Shown here: positions 24,196-31,801 of the stretch, piece after piece
Layout of the letters: the number at the start of each line of letters is the position of its first letter
Numbering within the stretch: position 1 is the stretch's first letter
Virus record (IMG/VR): IMGVR_UViG_3300009506_000065
Location: 1 to 43,969 of that record
Direction: 5' to 3' (one strand)
Origin: a virus
DNA length: 43,969 nucleotides
The notes under the pieces: model-generated
The model's input: the letters and a program-made list of their open reading frames with translations, nothing else
Told to the model about the DNA's origin: nothing
Databases searched by the model: none
Made by a program: the position numbers and the translations under genes

Positions 24196-24939
24196 CTACG
24201 ATTTACCCCCTTTGAGCTTTTCCAAGTGAGCTATCAGGGCGCCAGCCTGACCTTTAGTCATGCTCGATATCTGCTTTTTCCAGATTTCCTGCAAGGCCAC
24301 CTTGTTACCCTTAGCGGCGTCCAGGTCAACTTTCTTGGCTCCCATCCGAGTAAGAACGTCGTTAAAATCGATGGAATCGCCAAGCTCATGAACCATGGTC
24401 GAAATCTTCTGCCTTTGGGGCAACGTAGCCAGGTCCGATCGACCCGAGGGCTGATCGCCGGGAGAGGATGCTGTCCGTGTTCCCCGACTACCCGTACCCT
24501 TGCCGCCCGGGTCGATTACCGGAACCTGGAAAAACTTCTGATAGAAATTCTTATTGGCGTTGGTCTCAGCCTGGCCGACCGCATGATCCGATACGTCCAG
24601 AGCAACACCGCAATTTTCCACGACAACGATATCGCTGGGCTTATCGACATTAAACAATTTCCATTCCACCACGACCTTAGCCAGCATCCAGGTTTTTGAA
24701 GTTATAACCCCCTGTTTGTCGATCGATTCCATTTTCCATGGTTCGACCAGGGTATTCTTGACGGTTCGAACAATCAAGACGCCGTGTTCGAATAATAGAG
24801 GACGGATAGCATTGAGAAATCCGTCCTCGGTCGCATACCAAAATCCAGCTTGCTTATGCTGGGCATTGCGTTCAATGACCCCAACGCCCTTTTGAACCGC
24901 CAGAATCCGCTGATAGATGCTGGGGGGCTCATTATCCAT
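24196..24939 (-). CDS. erf: ERF-family single-strand annealing recombinase (247 aa)
   Basis: The N-terminal domain (residues about 5-140) carries family features: IYQRILAVQKGVGVIERNA, GFLNAIRPLLFEHGVLIVRT, and VALDVSDHAVGQAETNANKN then FYQKFFQV, matching ERF's '...D..DkA.gkA.T...K......F'. A Gly/Ser/Arg-rich linker (DPGGKGTGSRGTRTASSPGD) leads to a small helical C-terminal domain. ERF proteins anneal complementary strands and promote phage recombination or circularisation. It follows the Gp157-like gene, a usual neighbour. ATG 24939 has AAGGG nine bases upstream; GTG 24948 is too close to it. Confidence 0.85.
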   Translation of the reverse strand: MDNEPPSIYQRILAVQKGVGVIERNAQHKQAGFWYATEDGFLNAIRPLLFEHGVLIVRTVKNTLVEPWKMESIDKQGVITSKTWMLAKVVVEWKLFNVDKPSDIVVVENCGVALDVSDHAVGQAETNANKNFYQKFFQVPVIDPGGKGTGSRGTRTASSPGDQPSGRSDLATLPQRQKISTMVHELGDSIDFNDVLTRMGAKKVDLDAAKGNKVALQEIWKKQISSMTKGQAGALIAHLEKLKGGKS

Positions 24940-25906
24940 TGGAATCACCCTTGAAATGCGTCACGGCTTTGGCCTTGAGGCTGATTTCGCGCTGGATATT
25001 GGACCGATCCTCTTTGCCACGCCAGAAGGGCTTCGGGTCTCCCTTGACCAGCTTGGCAAAGGTCGCCAGGAATTCTACCGGATAGCGATGGTCACCGGCA
25101 ACCTCAGCTTCCTCGATTTCAGCCAGGGCTTTTTTGATCGCCGCCTTATCGGCTGAAATGGTCGTTTTCCTTATGTAAAGACCAGCTGCAATCAGGTCCT
25201 CGATATCCGGATCATCCTCGGGGTTATAATCGGAGCTGATATCGACGCTTTCGCGGCCTTCGGCAAAAGCGTAACAGCCCATGCCGGGTACCTCGAATTT
25301 CTCGATATCCATGATGTTCATATACCGGATAGCTTCGCTATTGATGCGGTCGAGCCAGTCACGCAGCATGGCGATCAGTTTTTCATAGGTACGGCCGACA
25401 AAATCCAGGGCCAAGCCCATGTGAAGCTCCATGCTGCTGATTTCGCCGTAGATATTGTTGGCCCACAGCAGGGCTTTGGATAAATCATCCTCACCCTCGA
25501 TCGTAAAATTTTCGGGCGGTATCGGCAATTCCTGAGTTACCCCGGCATCGATCGACATCGAGGCGGCTCTCATTCTGGCCAGGGCTCTGGCCAGATCGTT
25601 ATTCTGCTGAGTAATGCCCGAGGCGGTAATGAACAAATTCACGACTTCGTTGAATAGGCTGCTATCAACGATGGTCATGCCGTAGCTCCTTCTATTCATC
25701 AGCTGATAAATCGAGGCAGGCTTTTCCAACTCCTTCAGCGGTGGCGCTTCGGCTCCGGCATTGGCTACCGGCTGAGGCTTATCAAGGACTCCCGCATCGT
25801 CCTTTATGGTTTCGCTGGCTCCGACTCCTGCCGCCGATAGGGGCTGAGCCATATATCCAGGCTCGGCCGTTTGTTCATTTTCTTGATTGTCAAGATTTTG
25901 GTCCAT
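24932..25906 (-). CDS. Gp157-like helical protein (324 aa)
   Basis: Residues 1-65 are acidic, Pro/Ala-rich and probably disordered. Residues about 75-200 are long helices (SLFNEVVNLFITASGITQQN, ISSMELHMGLALDFVGRTYE, IAMLRDWLDRINSEAIRYMN). The C-terminal part, FEVPGMGCYAFAEGRESVDI and then TTISADKAAIKKALAEIEEA, resembles siphovirus Gp157 proteins: a helix pair and then a beta segment plus 'dK.aIk.alk'. It precedes a recombinase, as Gp157 genes usually do, and is likely a DNA-metabolism accessory. ATG 25906 with GGGAG is preferred to GTG 25912. Confidence 0.7.
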   Translation of the reverse strand: MDQNLDNQENEQTAEPGYMAQPLSAAGVGASETIKDDAGVLDKPQPVANAGAEAPPLKELEKPASIYQLMNRRSYGMTIVDSSLFNEVVNLFITASGITQQNNDLARALARMRAASMSIDAGVTQELPIPPENFTIEGEDDLSKALLWANNIYGEISSMELHMGLALDFVGRTYEKLIAMLRDWLDRINSEAIRYMNIMDIEKFEVPGMGCYAFAEGRESVDISSDYNPEDDPDIEDLIAAGLYIRKTTISADKAAIKKALAEIEEAEVAGDHRYPVEFLATFAKLVKGDPKPFWRGKEDRSNIQREISLKAKAVTHFKGDSNG

Positions 25907-25925
25907 GGTCACTCCCGGTTAATGA

Positions 25926-26126
25926 TTATTTGATTGGCGGGACCTCCAGCAAAAGAAAGCCTGGTAGATCCGCGTGAACGCAGATATTCAATCTTTGAGC
26001 CTCGGTGATGCCAGGAAAGCGACTATCGACAACGGCTTTGGGAAAACCGATGCCATAGTGCCTTTCTCCATTCTTATCGGTGACGACTCGAACCCTCGGA
26101 CTGGCAATAACGACCGGTTGACTCAT
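25926..26126 (-). CDS. Uncharacterised small protein (66 aa)
   Basis: A small beta-rich protein (PVVIASPRVRVVTDKNGERH, then YGIGFPKAVVD). No recognised family. ATG 26126 has AAGGAG and overlaps the stop of the 31-codon leader gene in an ATGA. Confidence 0.7.
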   Translation of the reverse strand: MSQPVVIASPRVRVVTDKNGERHYGIGFPKAVVDSRFPGITEAQRLNICVHADLPGFLLLEVPPIK

Positions 26127-26218
26127 TTTTTCAACTCCTTCAGGTTTGCCGGATCAACGATCAGGTAGATAGAACACTTTCCCCGAAATACGCCCGGCTG
26201 AATCTCAATAAACTCCAT
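26123..26218 (-). CDS. Tiny first gene of the early unit (31 aa)
   Basis: MEFIEIQPGVFRGKCSIYLI... is a 31-codon frame with AAAAGGAG six bases before its ATG and a TGA that overlaps the next ATG. It starts about 20 bases downstream of the -10 of the early promoter. The ribosome site and coupling support a real gene; it may be a leader peptide. No family is known. Confidence 0.65.
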   Translation of the reverse strand: MEFIEIQPGVFRGKCSIYLIVDPANLKELKK

Positions 26219-26236
26219 GAAGGCTCCTTTTGTCGA

Positions 26237-26265
26237 AAGGTACAATTTGTTGAAAACGGCGTCAA
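26237..26265 (-). promoter_or_regulatory. Early promoter
   Basis: On the minus strand TTGACG (26265-26260) is followed after exactly 17 bases by TACCTT (26242-26237), about seven bases before the ribosome site of the first early gene. This fits a sigma70-like promoter, with the -35 inside ACTTGACG. It is the only clear promoter in the 196-base gap between the terminator at 26347-26373 and the first early gene, so I assign it to the early unit. Confidence 0.65.
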
Positions 26266-26346
26266 GTAAAATCTTAACATTTTCTCAACTTTTTATTAAG
26301 AATGGATTGAATAGAGGCCCAATTTCAAAACAGGCATGAAAACATA

Positions 26347-26373
26347 CAGGCTGACCGAAGATCGGTCAGCCTG
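26347..26373 (-). terminator. Rho-independent terminator of the late unit
   Basis: A perfect 12-base inverted repeat, CAGGCTGACCGA (26347-26358) and TCGGTCAGCCTG (26362-26373), with a three-base loop. On the minus strand it is followed by TATGTTTTC, a T-rich tail. It lies 42 bases downstream of the last late gene (26415) and before the early promoter, so it should separate the two units. Confidence 0.8.
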
Positions 26374-26414
26374 GCTGAACGGTAAATGTAGGAGATGAGG
26401 TATAAAGGGCGGTC

Positions 26415-27005
26415 TCAGATCAGAATCGCCACCCCGAGGCCGAGGCCGCTTTTTTGCAAATCGCTGCCCTGGTCGAAATAGCCACCGAGCCAAATTCCCC
26501 AATAATTGTCGATTCGGAAATAAGCGCCGGCGCCATAGGTCCCGAGCAAATAGCCAATGGTTTCACCTTCAGCCAAAGGCGTCTCCGGATCAAAAGACTG
26601 CCAGAGAGGGCCCAGGCCGCAGATAAGAAAGAGGTTTACGCTACGATACGGTTCAGCGAAAAAATAGAGCAAGCGGACGGCGCCGCCATATTCCTTGCCT
26701 TCCTCGATCCCGGCCGCGTAGCCGTCAAGATTGAAATAGAACTTGCCGCCGAGCCAGGACGCAGGACCCGGGACATTTATGCCGAAATGCCCGGAGAAGG
26801 CAATCTTGCCGTTGCCGAAACTGTCGTAGCCGCCCAAGCCGCCGACCGTTATGGAACTGACCCGTTCCCAGCTGAATACGGGAGCCATGGCGGTCGCCGT
26901 TGCCGTTTTCTCAAGGCCGTAGCCGGTCTGGACCTTACGGGCCATGCCGAAAGCACTTCCAGCCAGGAAAATGGCCAGAATGGTTAAAAAAAGTAATCGT
27001 CTCAT
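26415..27005 (-). CDS. Outer-membrane beta-barrel-like protein with signal peptide (196 aa)
   Basis: MRRLLFLTILAIFLAGSAFG is a clear Sec signal (Arg-Arg, hydrophobic core, SAFG end). The mature part alternates Gly, aromatic and polar residues in a way typical of outer-membrane barrels: VGGLGGYDSFGNGKIAFSGH, WLGGKFYFNLDGYAAG, LLGTYGAGAYFRIDNYWG and IWLGGYFDQ. The C-terminus GLGVAILI lacks the usual aromatic last residue. It is the last gene of the late unit, with a TGA overlap from the holin-like gene. A phage-made outer-membrane protein here could help lysis or block further infection; neither is shown. Confidence 0.7.
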   Translation of the reverse strand: MRRLLFLTILAIFLAGSAFGMARKVQTGYGLEKTATATAMAPVFSWERVSSITVGGLGGYDSFGNGKIAFSGHFGINVPGPASWLGGKFYFNLDGYAAGIEEGKEYGGAVRLLYFFAEPYRSVNLFLICGLGPLWQSFDPETPLAEGETIGYLLGTYGAGAYFRIDNYWGIWLGGYFDQGSDLQKSGLGLGVAILI

Positions 27006-27244
27006 GGGGTTACGGTCTCCTTTCCGTTTTTAATCCCCTTGACAAATTTCACCAGCTCCAGGATCTCTTTGCCGGCATAGAGGATCAGAAGCGCCAGAAA
27101 GCAGACCACGAAATTTGCCTGATCCAGAGAGCCGGTCCGCAGTAGATCCCAAAGGATAACGAGTGCCGCCAGCGAGAATAAGAAGGTTTTCCAGGGGATT
27201 TTTTTGAAAACCGCTGGCAGATTTTTAATGTCGTCCAAGCTCAT
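27002..27244 (-). CDS. Holin-like membrane protein (80 aa)
   Basis: Two hydrophobic segments (about residues 20-36, TFLFSLAALVILWDLL, and 45-58, FVVCFLALLILYAG) with a charged N-terminus and a Lys-rich end (KFVKGIKNGKETV). Two-helix small proteins next to an endolysin are typical holins, so this is the best lysis-timing candidate. ATG 27244 has AAGGAGG six bases upstream. It lies 13 bases after the endolysin gene and couples to the barrel gene by an ATGA. Confidence 0.7.
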   Translation of the reverse strand: MSLDDIKNLPAVFKKIPWKTFLFSLAALVILWDLLRTGSLDQANFVVCFLALLILYAGKEILELVKFVKGIKNGKETVTP

Positions 27245-27257
27245 ATAACCTCCTTGT

Positions 27258-27641
27258 TTATGAGCCTTTTATACGTTTATCGCCGTTATCGAATTCAATA
27301 TGTAGGTGGGTGGCTTCCCATTGCCATTGAATTTGCGGCACGATCGACCGCCAGGCGATAAGAAGCCGATCCACGAATCGCCGAAAATGCTGATCCCAAT
27401 CCCAAAAGCGGATATCGACCGCCTGGCCAATCCAATGAAAAGACGGCCGGCCAACACCAAATTTCCGAATAAGCGAGGTAACGCCGACCCCGAAAAGCCC
27501 GGCCATGACGCAAAAGCGGTCCAGCTCAGCGACGATGAATTTAATCGTCTGATGCACGGTGAAGTTACCGGACCCGAGGTCCCATTGATTTTGCAGCTCC
27601 TCGTCAGGTTCCCAATTGCCGTCTTTGAAGAAACCGATCAT
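27258..27641 (-). CDS. Endolysin, peptidase M15-type (127 aa)
   Basis: The motifs SFHWIGQAVDIRFWD (His 69, Asp 76) and WEATHLHIEFD (Glu 109, His 112, His 114) match the M15 zinc peptidase signature SxHxxGxAxD...ExxHxH, with the three zinc ligands and the catalytic Glu. M15 enzymes cut peptide bridges in peptidoglycan (D-Ala-D-Ala or L-Ala-D-Glu type). It lacks a signal peptide, which fits release through a holin. At 127 aa it is a minimal single-domain enzyme. The start ATG 27641 overlaps the small gene 27638-27796. Confidence 0.8.
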   Translation of the reverse strand: MIGFFKDGNWEPDEELQNQWDLGSGNFTVHQTIKFIVAELDRFCVMAGLFGVGVTSLIRKFGVGRPSFHWIGQAVDIRFWDWDQHFRRFVDRLLIAWRSIVPQIQWQWEATHLHIEFDNGDKRIKGS

Positions 27642-27796
27642 GGCGCCAGAATCCTATTAACCCTGTAAATTTCATCGGCAATATACCGCCGCCATCCGAA
27701 CTCCTCAAGCAGATGTTTCCTCATGATATGGCCCGGGCTCGGTAATCCGAAATGAACGGCCACCAAGGGTTTCATCACCATAACCAACGGTTCCAT
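27638..27796 (-). CDS. Small protein before the endolysin (52 aa)
   Basis: MEPLVMVMKPLVAVHFGLPS then PGHIMRKHLLEEFGWRRYIA: a mixed hydrophobic start and a charged helix. The ATG at 27796 shares an A with the upstream TGA (TGATG) and its TGA overlaps the endolysin ATG, so it fits the operon exactly. GGAGG is seven bases upstream. No family known; a lysis accessory is possible. Confidence 0.65.
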   Translation of the reverse strand: MEPLVMVMKPLVAVHFGLPSPGHIMRKHLLEEFGWRRYIADEIYRVNRILAP

Positions 27797-28785
27797 CACC
27801 ATGCCTCCACCTGTAGGCGATAGGTCGAGCTGTCGGGAATGCTATCGGTGAAAGTTGTCGTCATGCGCGTTTTCGGATTGTATATCTGGAATTCATAAAT
27901 GCCGCCACCGGTAAGGCAATGGCTTTTAATCAGGATCATTTCAAACTGGCCCAGGCTGTCAGTCTTATCATCGTCAGAGTATTGAACGATGAATCTCTGA
28001 GCGCACGTATCGGTTACAATTTCCCGCGGACCTTTCAGCAGGGTTCCGGTTATCTTTGCCTTTTCGATTGGATCGCCGTTGACATCGCTGATATCGCCAT
28101 AAACCGTGCAGAGATCCGGAGCCGCGGGAGCTGCAATGGTAAAGCCCTGGCCGTCGATAGTATCGACGGCGCCGACATCGAGGACAAACAGCGTATCATA
28201 TTTTCGGCCGTAGATCCCGACAATGCTTTTGATTTCGGCCAGGTTGAAATAAAAACCGGGATAATAGACCGTCAGCAGCAGGGTATCAGCCGATTGAATG
28301 CCCAGCACGACATTGCCATCCGTGCCGGTGTATCCGGCCTGGTAGGGCGTTCCGTCGAGTTGATAAAGACTGATCAGGGCGCCTTGAAGCATTACCGAGT
28401 TATCGGTATCATAGACAAAGAGTTTGATTGGAAGCCCTGAAACACCCCCGGCCGCGACCGAATATGCGATATAGGTGTTGTCCTGCCAATCAAGCAGAGT
28501 ATCGCCGTCTTTAGAGTATTCCCAAAGGATATCCCAATCGCCCCATTCGACGGTAGCGAAGGTGTCGATATAGATTCCCCAGGCAAATGAATCGGCTACG
28601 GCCAGCTCGATGGTATCCTGAATCACTCCATTGAGAAACGGATAATATATGATATGATCCGGAGCCACGTTGGAGTTGCCCTTCTTGATTGAGGCCTGGG
28701 CATGGACATATATTGAATCCGCGGCCAAAGCAGCTGCCGCTATGGCCAGGCAGATCGCCACCAGGTAGAGAATTTTATTGGCCAT
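27796..28785 (-). CDS. Secreted protein with carboxypeptidase-regulatory-like domains (329 aa)
   Basis: A signal peptide (MANKILYLVAICLAIAAAAL, then AADS) is followed by beta domains. Residues about 120-185 (GLPIKLFVYDTDNSVMLQGA then ISLYQLDGTPYQAGYTGTDG) fit a carboxypeptidase-regulatory/PEGA-like fold: 'v.V.D..g..l.GA.v.l.....g......TG.dG'. A second such unit is near 240-300 (GDISDVNGDPIEKAKITGTL). These folds often mediate binding or stalks. It follows the glycoside-hydrolase-like gene (11-base overlap). A virion fibre or exported accessory is possible. Confidence 0.7.
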   Translation of the reverse strand: MANKILYLVAICLAIAAAALAADSIYVHAQASIKKGNSNVAPDHIIYYPFLNGVIQDTIELAVADSFAWGIYIDTFATVEWGDWDILWEYSKDGDTLLDWQDNTYIAYSVAAGGVSGLPIKLFVYDTDNSVMLQGALISLYQLDGTPYQAGYTGTDGNVVLGIQSADTLLLTVYYPGFYFNLAEIKSIVGIYGRKYDTLFVLDVGAVDTIDGQGFTIAAPAAPDLCTVYGDISDVNGDPIEKAKITGTLLKGPREIVTDTCAQRFIVQYSDDDKTDSLGQFEMILIKSHCLTGGGIYEFQIYNPKTRMTTTFTDSIPDSSTYRLQVEAW

Positions 28786-30361
28786 CGATTATCACTCCAT
28801 CTAAAATGATTCCATCCAAAAAGGTCGTGTCGGATGCCGATTCTTCCAAGGTCACGAAAAATTTCCCCTCGTATGGTTGTACCCACGTCGAATCAACGCC
28901 GACTTCGCTGGTATCAGCATAATAGCTGACTTCGTGCATGGTCTTTCCGAAAGTGATTTTGACCGAATCGTTTCTGCCTGAATAATCGGCGCTTGAAAAG
29001 CCTGTTCGGAAAACAATTAAAGAATTGCCCCCATTATACCATCTTTTATACCAATGGGAATTAGCATCGCTGCTGACTTCCTCTCTGGCTCCATCGAATT
29101 CTCCGAAATCGACCAAGTAAATATTGCCCCAAGCTCGGCGATTGCCGCCGTAATCTCCCATATCAACCGGAAATGGAGCATAGAAGCAGTTGGTATCACG
29201 GGTGATCAGCCAGAATGCGTACACGGCGCCCATTACCCGCCCGGTATCTGACAACCAGCCAGAACCCGAAAGAAGCAGAGTGCCACGATATTCGAGGACC
29301 GATTTCGTCTCAGGATGAATGACACAACTATCCATAGCCGCTATCCAGGCATTCCATTTTGCCCAATCTTTCGTATAATCTATCGGATGTTCAAACCAAA
29401 CGCCTCCCATATACTTCAATAAATTGTGGACGTTCGAGGCTGATGACATTTCGCAGTTTGCAATGCCGAATATGGTGTCAGGCATCCTTTCCATAATTGC
29501 TGAGTCTATGGCACAGGTAGAATTGACGAAATAATCAGACCAGTTCGTTGTCCAAACCAGGCCGGCCGACATAATGCAGTAGCCACCATTTTCCTGCCAG
29601 CAGAGGCTGTCACCGGTTCCGCCCCGGAAACTATCGGGAGAAATATAGGTGCCGTAAAATGTACCGCCCGGGCCATATCCAAGTTGATTATCAGCGAAGA
29701 AACAATCCCATTGTTCGGCCGGATAGCCGACCGCTTCAGGATCTTCGACCAGGGCCTTATAATAGGCATCTGCAAAAGCGGCTTTAACATCATCGTTCCA
29801 TCCGTTTGCGTAATTTACGTAACCATCGGGATAACAGAAAGTATCAGCCACCGTGTTATTCCAGTATTGGTAAGTGGCCCTTTTCTCAGAGTGATTCAAA
29901 GTCGAAATGTTATCCACTTTCCGGTAGCCGTCACCACCCTGAGTAATGGCCACCATTTCATTATCCCAATGGCAAACGAGCGATTCAGGGCTGATGCTGG
30001 CGCTGTCACAATAGCCCTTGGCATAGATATATGACCAATGGGTAGCTGTATCCAGAAGCCTTTCGGCGTAGGGAATGGTATTGTCGCCAGATTCATAAAG
30101 CGTGACTTCCTGCGGGGATCTATAAGGCCCCGCCCAAATTTGTGGAAGTGAGGTATCGGTTGTCCTCATGCTATCCAGCCAGGATATCCCGCCATTTATT
30201 ACCAGGTCGAACCTATCACTCAGCCACCGCATATATCCTACAGCGTGGTGATCGGTTCCAGATCCATAGATATTACCGGGCAAGGCCAGTCTGTACGGCG
30301 TTTTATCAGCTCCCAGAATTGAACTGGCCAGTAGTACAAATATGACCACCAATTTTTTCAC
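28775..30361 (-). CDS. Secreted glycoside-hydrolase-like protein (528 aa)
   Basis: The GTG start at 30361 overlaps the upstream TGA (GTGA) and gives a clear signal peptide, KKLVVIFVLLASSILG; the longer frame to 30553 was rejected. The mature part resembles putative glycosyl hydrolases of the GHL15 type: YMRWLSDRFDLVINGG, then IWAGPYRSPQEVTLY and WSYIYAKGY early, and YPAEQWDCFFADNQLGYGP and SVLEYRGTLLLSG further on, the 'DgiFaDN' style of a TIM-barrel hydrolase. It could act on surface polysaccharide. Family assignment is moderate. Confidence 0.6.
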   Translation of the reverse strand: MKKLVVIFVLLASSILGADKTPYRLALPGNIYGSGTDHHAVGYMRWLSDRFDLVINGGISWLDSMRTTDTSLPQIWAGPYRSPQEVTLYESGDNTIPYAERLLDTATHWSYIYAKGYCDSASISPESLVCHWDNEMVAITQGGDGYRKVDNISTLNHSEKRATYQYWNNTVADTFCYPDGYVNYANGWNDDVKAAFADAYYKALVEDPEAVGYPAEQWDCFFADNQLGYGPGGTFYGTYISPDSFRGGTGDSLCWQENGGYCIMSAGLVWTTNWSDYFVNSTCAIDSAIMERMPDTIFGIANCEMSSASNVHNLLKYMGGVWFEHPIDYTKDWAKWNAWIAAMDSCVIHPETKSVLEYRGTLLLSGSGWLSDTGRVMGAVYAFWLITRDTNCFYAPFPVDMGDYGGNRRAWGNIYLVDFGEFDGAREEVSSDANSHWYKRWYNGGNSLIVFRTGFSSADYSGRNDSVKITFGKTMHEVSYYADTSEVGVDSTWVQPYEGKFFVTLEESASDTTFLDGIILDGVIIDGQ

Positions 30362-30981
30362 TTCGATACCTTTCCCAAATGAACGGCACCGAGCTTTGTC
30401 GAAACCGGGGTTCCATCGGAAGTTGTGTACCAAAGGACGATATTGGGAGCATAATAAGCGGTATTGAAGGCTAAACTGCTCGGATCGTCCAGGGGCCAGG
30501 TATCCGTTCCGACACCACAGTTTTGCGAGCCAAGACCACCATCGGAGCAACATTCAGGTCGGCCATTGACATCGGTTCCCCGACAGGTGATACAAAGATG
30601 TAATGCAGTTGAAGCGCTGATGGATTCGCCACTCAGGGCCAAGGAAAAATGCTCATAACTGGCCGAATTAGTCGCCTCAATACTATCTGGAGAAAGGGCA
30701 ACCAGGTCTTTAACGGATGAATCCGTGTCCATCGTATATACGGCAACATAAAATGTATCGGCACCATTGGCACCGAAATCCCTGGCGGCAAAGACCATAC
30801 TATCAGCGGTTCCGGAAAATGCTGGCGTTTCGACAAGCAAACAGGTCGTATAACCCCGGGCATGATTAATTCCATCCGAGGCGCCAGCCGCGCATCCGCA
30901 GCTCTGATCACCGCCATAGATCGTCGTCGCGGCAATAAAAACGATCGCCATGGCGACCAAATATCTGATCATCTTCCACAT
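30358..30981 (-). CDS. Secreted Cys-rich beta protein (207 aa)
   Basis: The signal MWKMIRYLVAMAIVFIAATT, then IYGGD, precedes a beta-sandwich-like body (ADSMVFAARDFGANGADTFY, EHFSLALSGESISASTALHL). It has about ten Cys residues, some close together (CGC, CITC, ECCSD), that may form disulfides outside the cytoplasm. No family is recognised. It overlaps the upstream gene by 74 bases and uses ATG 30981 with AGGA upstream. Confidence 0.65.
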   Translation of the reverse strand: MWKMIRYLVAMAIVFIAATTIYGGDQSCGCAAGASDGINHARGYTTCLLVETPAFSGTADSMVFAARDFGANGADTFYVAVYTMDTDSSVKDLVALSPDSIEATNSASYEHFSLALSGESISASTALHLCITCRGTDVNGRPECCSDGGLGSQNCGVGTDTWPLDDPSSLAFNTAYYAPNIVLWYTTSDGTPVSTKLGAVHLGKVSK

Positions 30982-31801
30982 TTCTTTGTCCTATAAACAT
31001 CATTTGTTGAAAGCCAGTCTCTGCCTCATGGGCATAAACTATTACATAGGGTGTTGAATCGGCCTGGCCGGCCGCTTGCTCGGAAGAATAAAATTGATTG
31101 TAATAGACATCGACCGGACCGCCCCAATGATGCAGTTTAAATCCTTCATTGGCACCAGCATAATCTTTCCAGAGATCCATCATGACCGTATCGAGATAAA
31201 TATACAGGGAATCACCGTTACTCTCGAAATCGAATACCTGGTTGCCGCCATTGACCGTGCTATCCTCGGGTTCGCCGAGGTAGAGGCCCATGGTATCACC
31301 AGCACCATTGGCGCCGTCGCTATTCCAATCAAGGGCGCTGGCGCAACTGCCGCCGCCTATCTTTTGAGCTGAATCATAGCAGAGATCACAATCGCTGCCA
31401 ACGGCGCCGTTCTTATTGCCCTCCTCCCAGGTCATGTTTGTATCGATACCGACCGCGGCCAGCCAGGCCTGATCGTTGACATCATAAGCAGTCGTCTTTA
31501 TAAAAACGATCAGCTTGGCAGAATCAATAATCATGCCGGGATGGTTGTCGCAGCTGTCCTTAAAGGCGGGAATCTTGAAAAAGGGATAGTAAAAATTGGT
31601 TGATGCCGTGCCGCTGATCACGACCGGGTAGCCGGCAGCCAGGGCGCGGCCGTAATTACATTGAGCGTTGGTTCCACCGGATAGGATATGAGCATCTTCG
31701 ATTTGGGTCGAATCCCGAAAGGTGATGGTAAAGGGCTGAGCCAGCGATATATCGGCCATGGCCAGCACCAGGATAACCAGGGCAATCTTAATCATAGACA
31801 T
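30908..31801 (-). CDS. Secreted DNRLRE/CBM-like protein (297 aa)
   Basis: MSMIKIALVILVLAMADISL, then AQPF, is a signal peptide. The mature part fits DNRLRE-type beta-sandwich domains: FTITFRDSTQIEDAHILSGG, NYGRALAAGYPVVIS, YPFFKIPAFKDSC, then MIIDSAKLIVFIKTTAYDVN and TWEEGNKNGAVGSD, matching 'D..i......NyG...l......yffki......i.sA.L.v......v......W.EG'. Such domains occur in carbohydrate-active secreted proteins. ATG 31801 overlaps the tailspike stop by 14 bases. Confidence 0.65.
   Translation of the reverse strand: MSMIKIALVILVLAMADISLAQPFTITFRDSTQIEDAHILSGGTNAQCNYGRALAAGYPVVISGTASTNFYYPFFKIPAFKDSCDNHPGMIIDSAKLIVFIKTTAYDVNDQAWLAAVGIDTNMTWEEGNKNGAVGSDCDLCYDSAQKIGGGSCASALDWNSDGANGAGDTMGLYLGEPEDSTVNGGNQVFDFESNGDSLYIYLDTVMMDLWKDYAGANEGFKLHHWGGPVDVYYNQFYSSEQAAGQADSTPYVIVYAHEAETGFQQMMFIGQRNVEDDQIFGRHGDRFYCRDDDLWR

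Noticed and set aside
28775-30553. 592-aa reading of the hydrolase-like gene
   Set aside because: The extra 64 residues overlap the upstream gene and would hide a clear signal peptide that starts at GTG 30361 with a good ribosome site.
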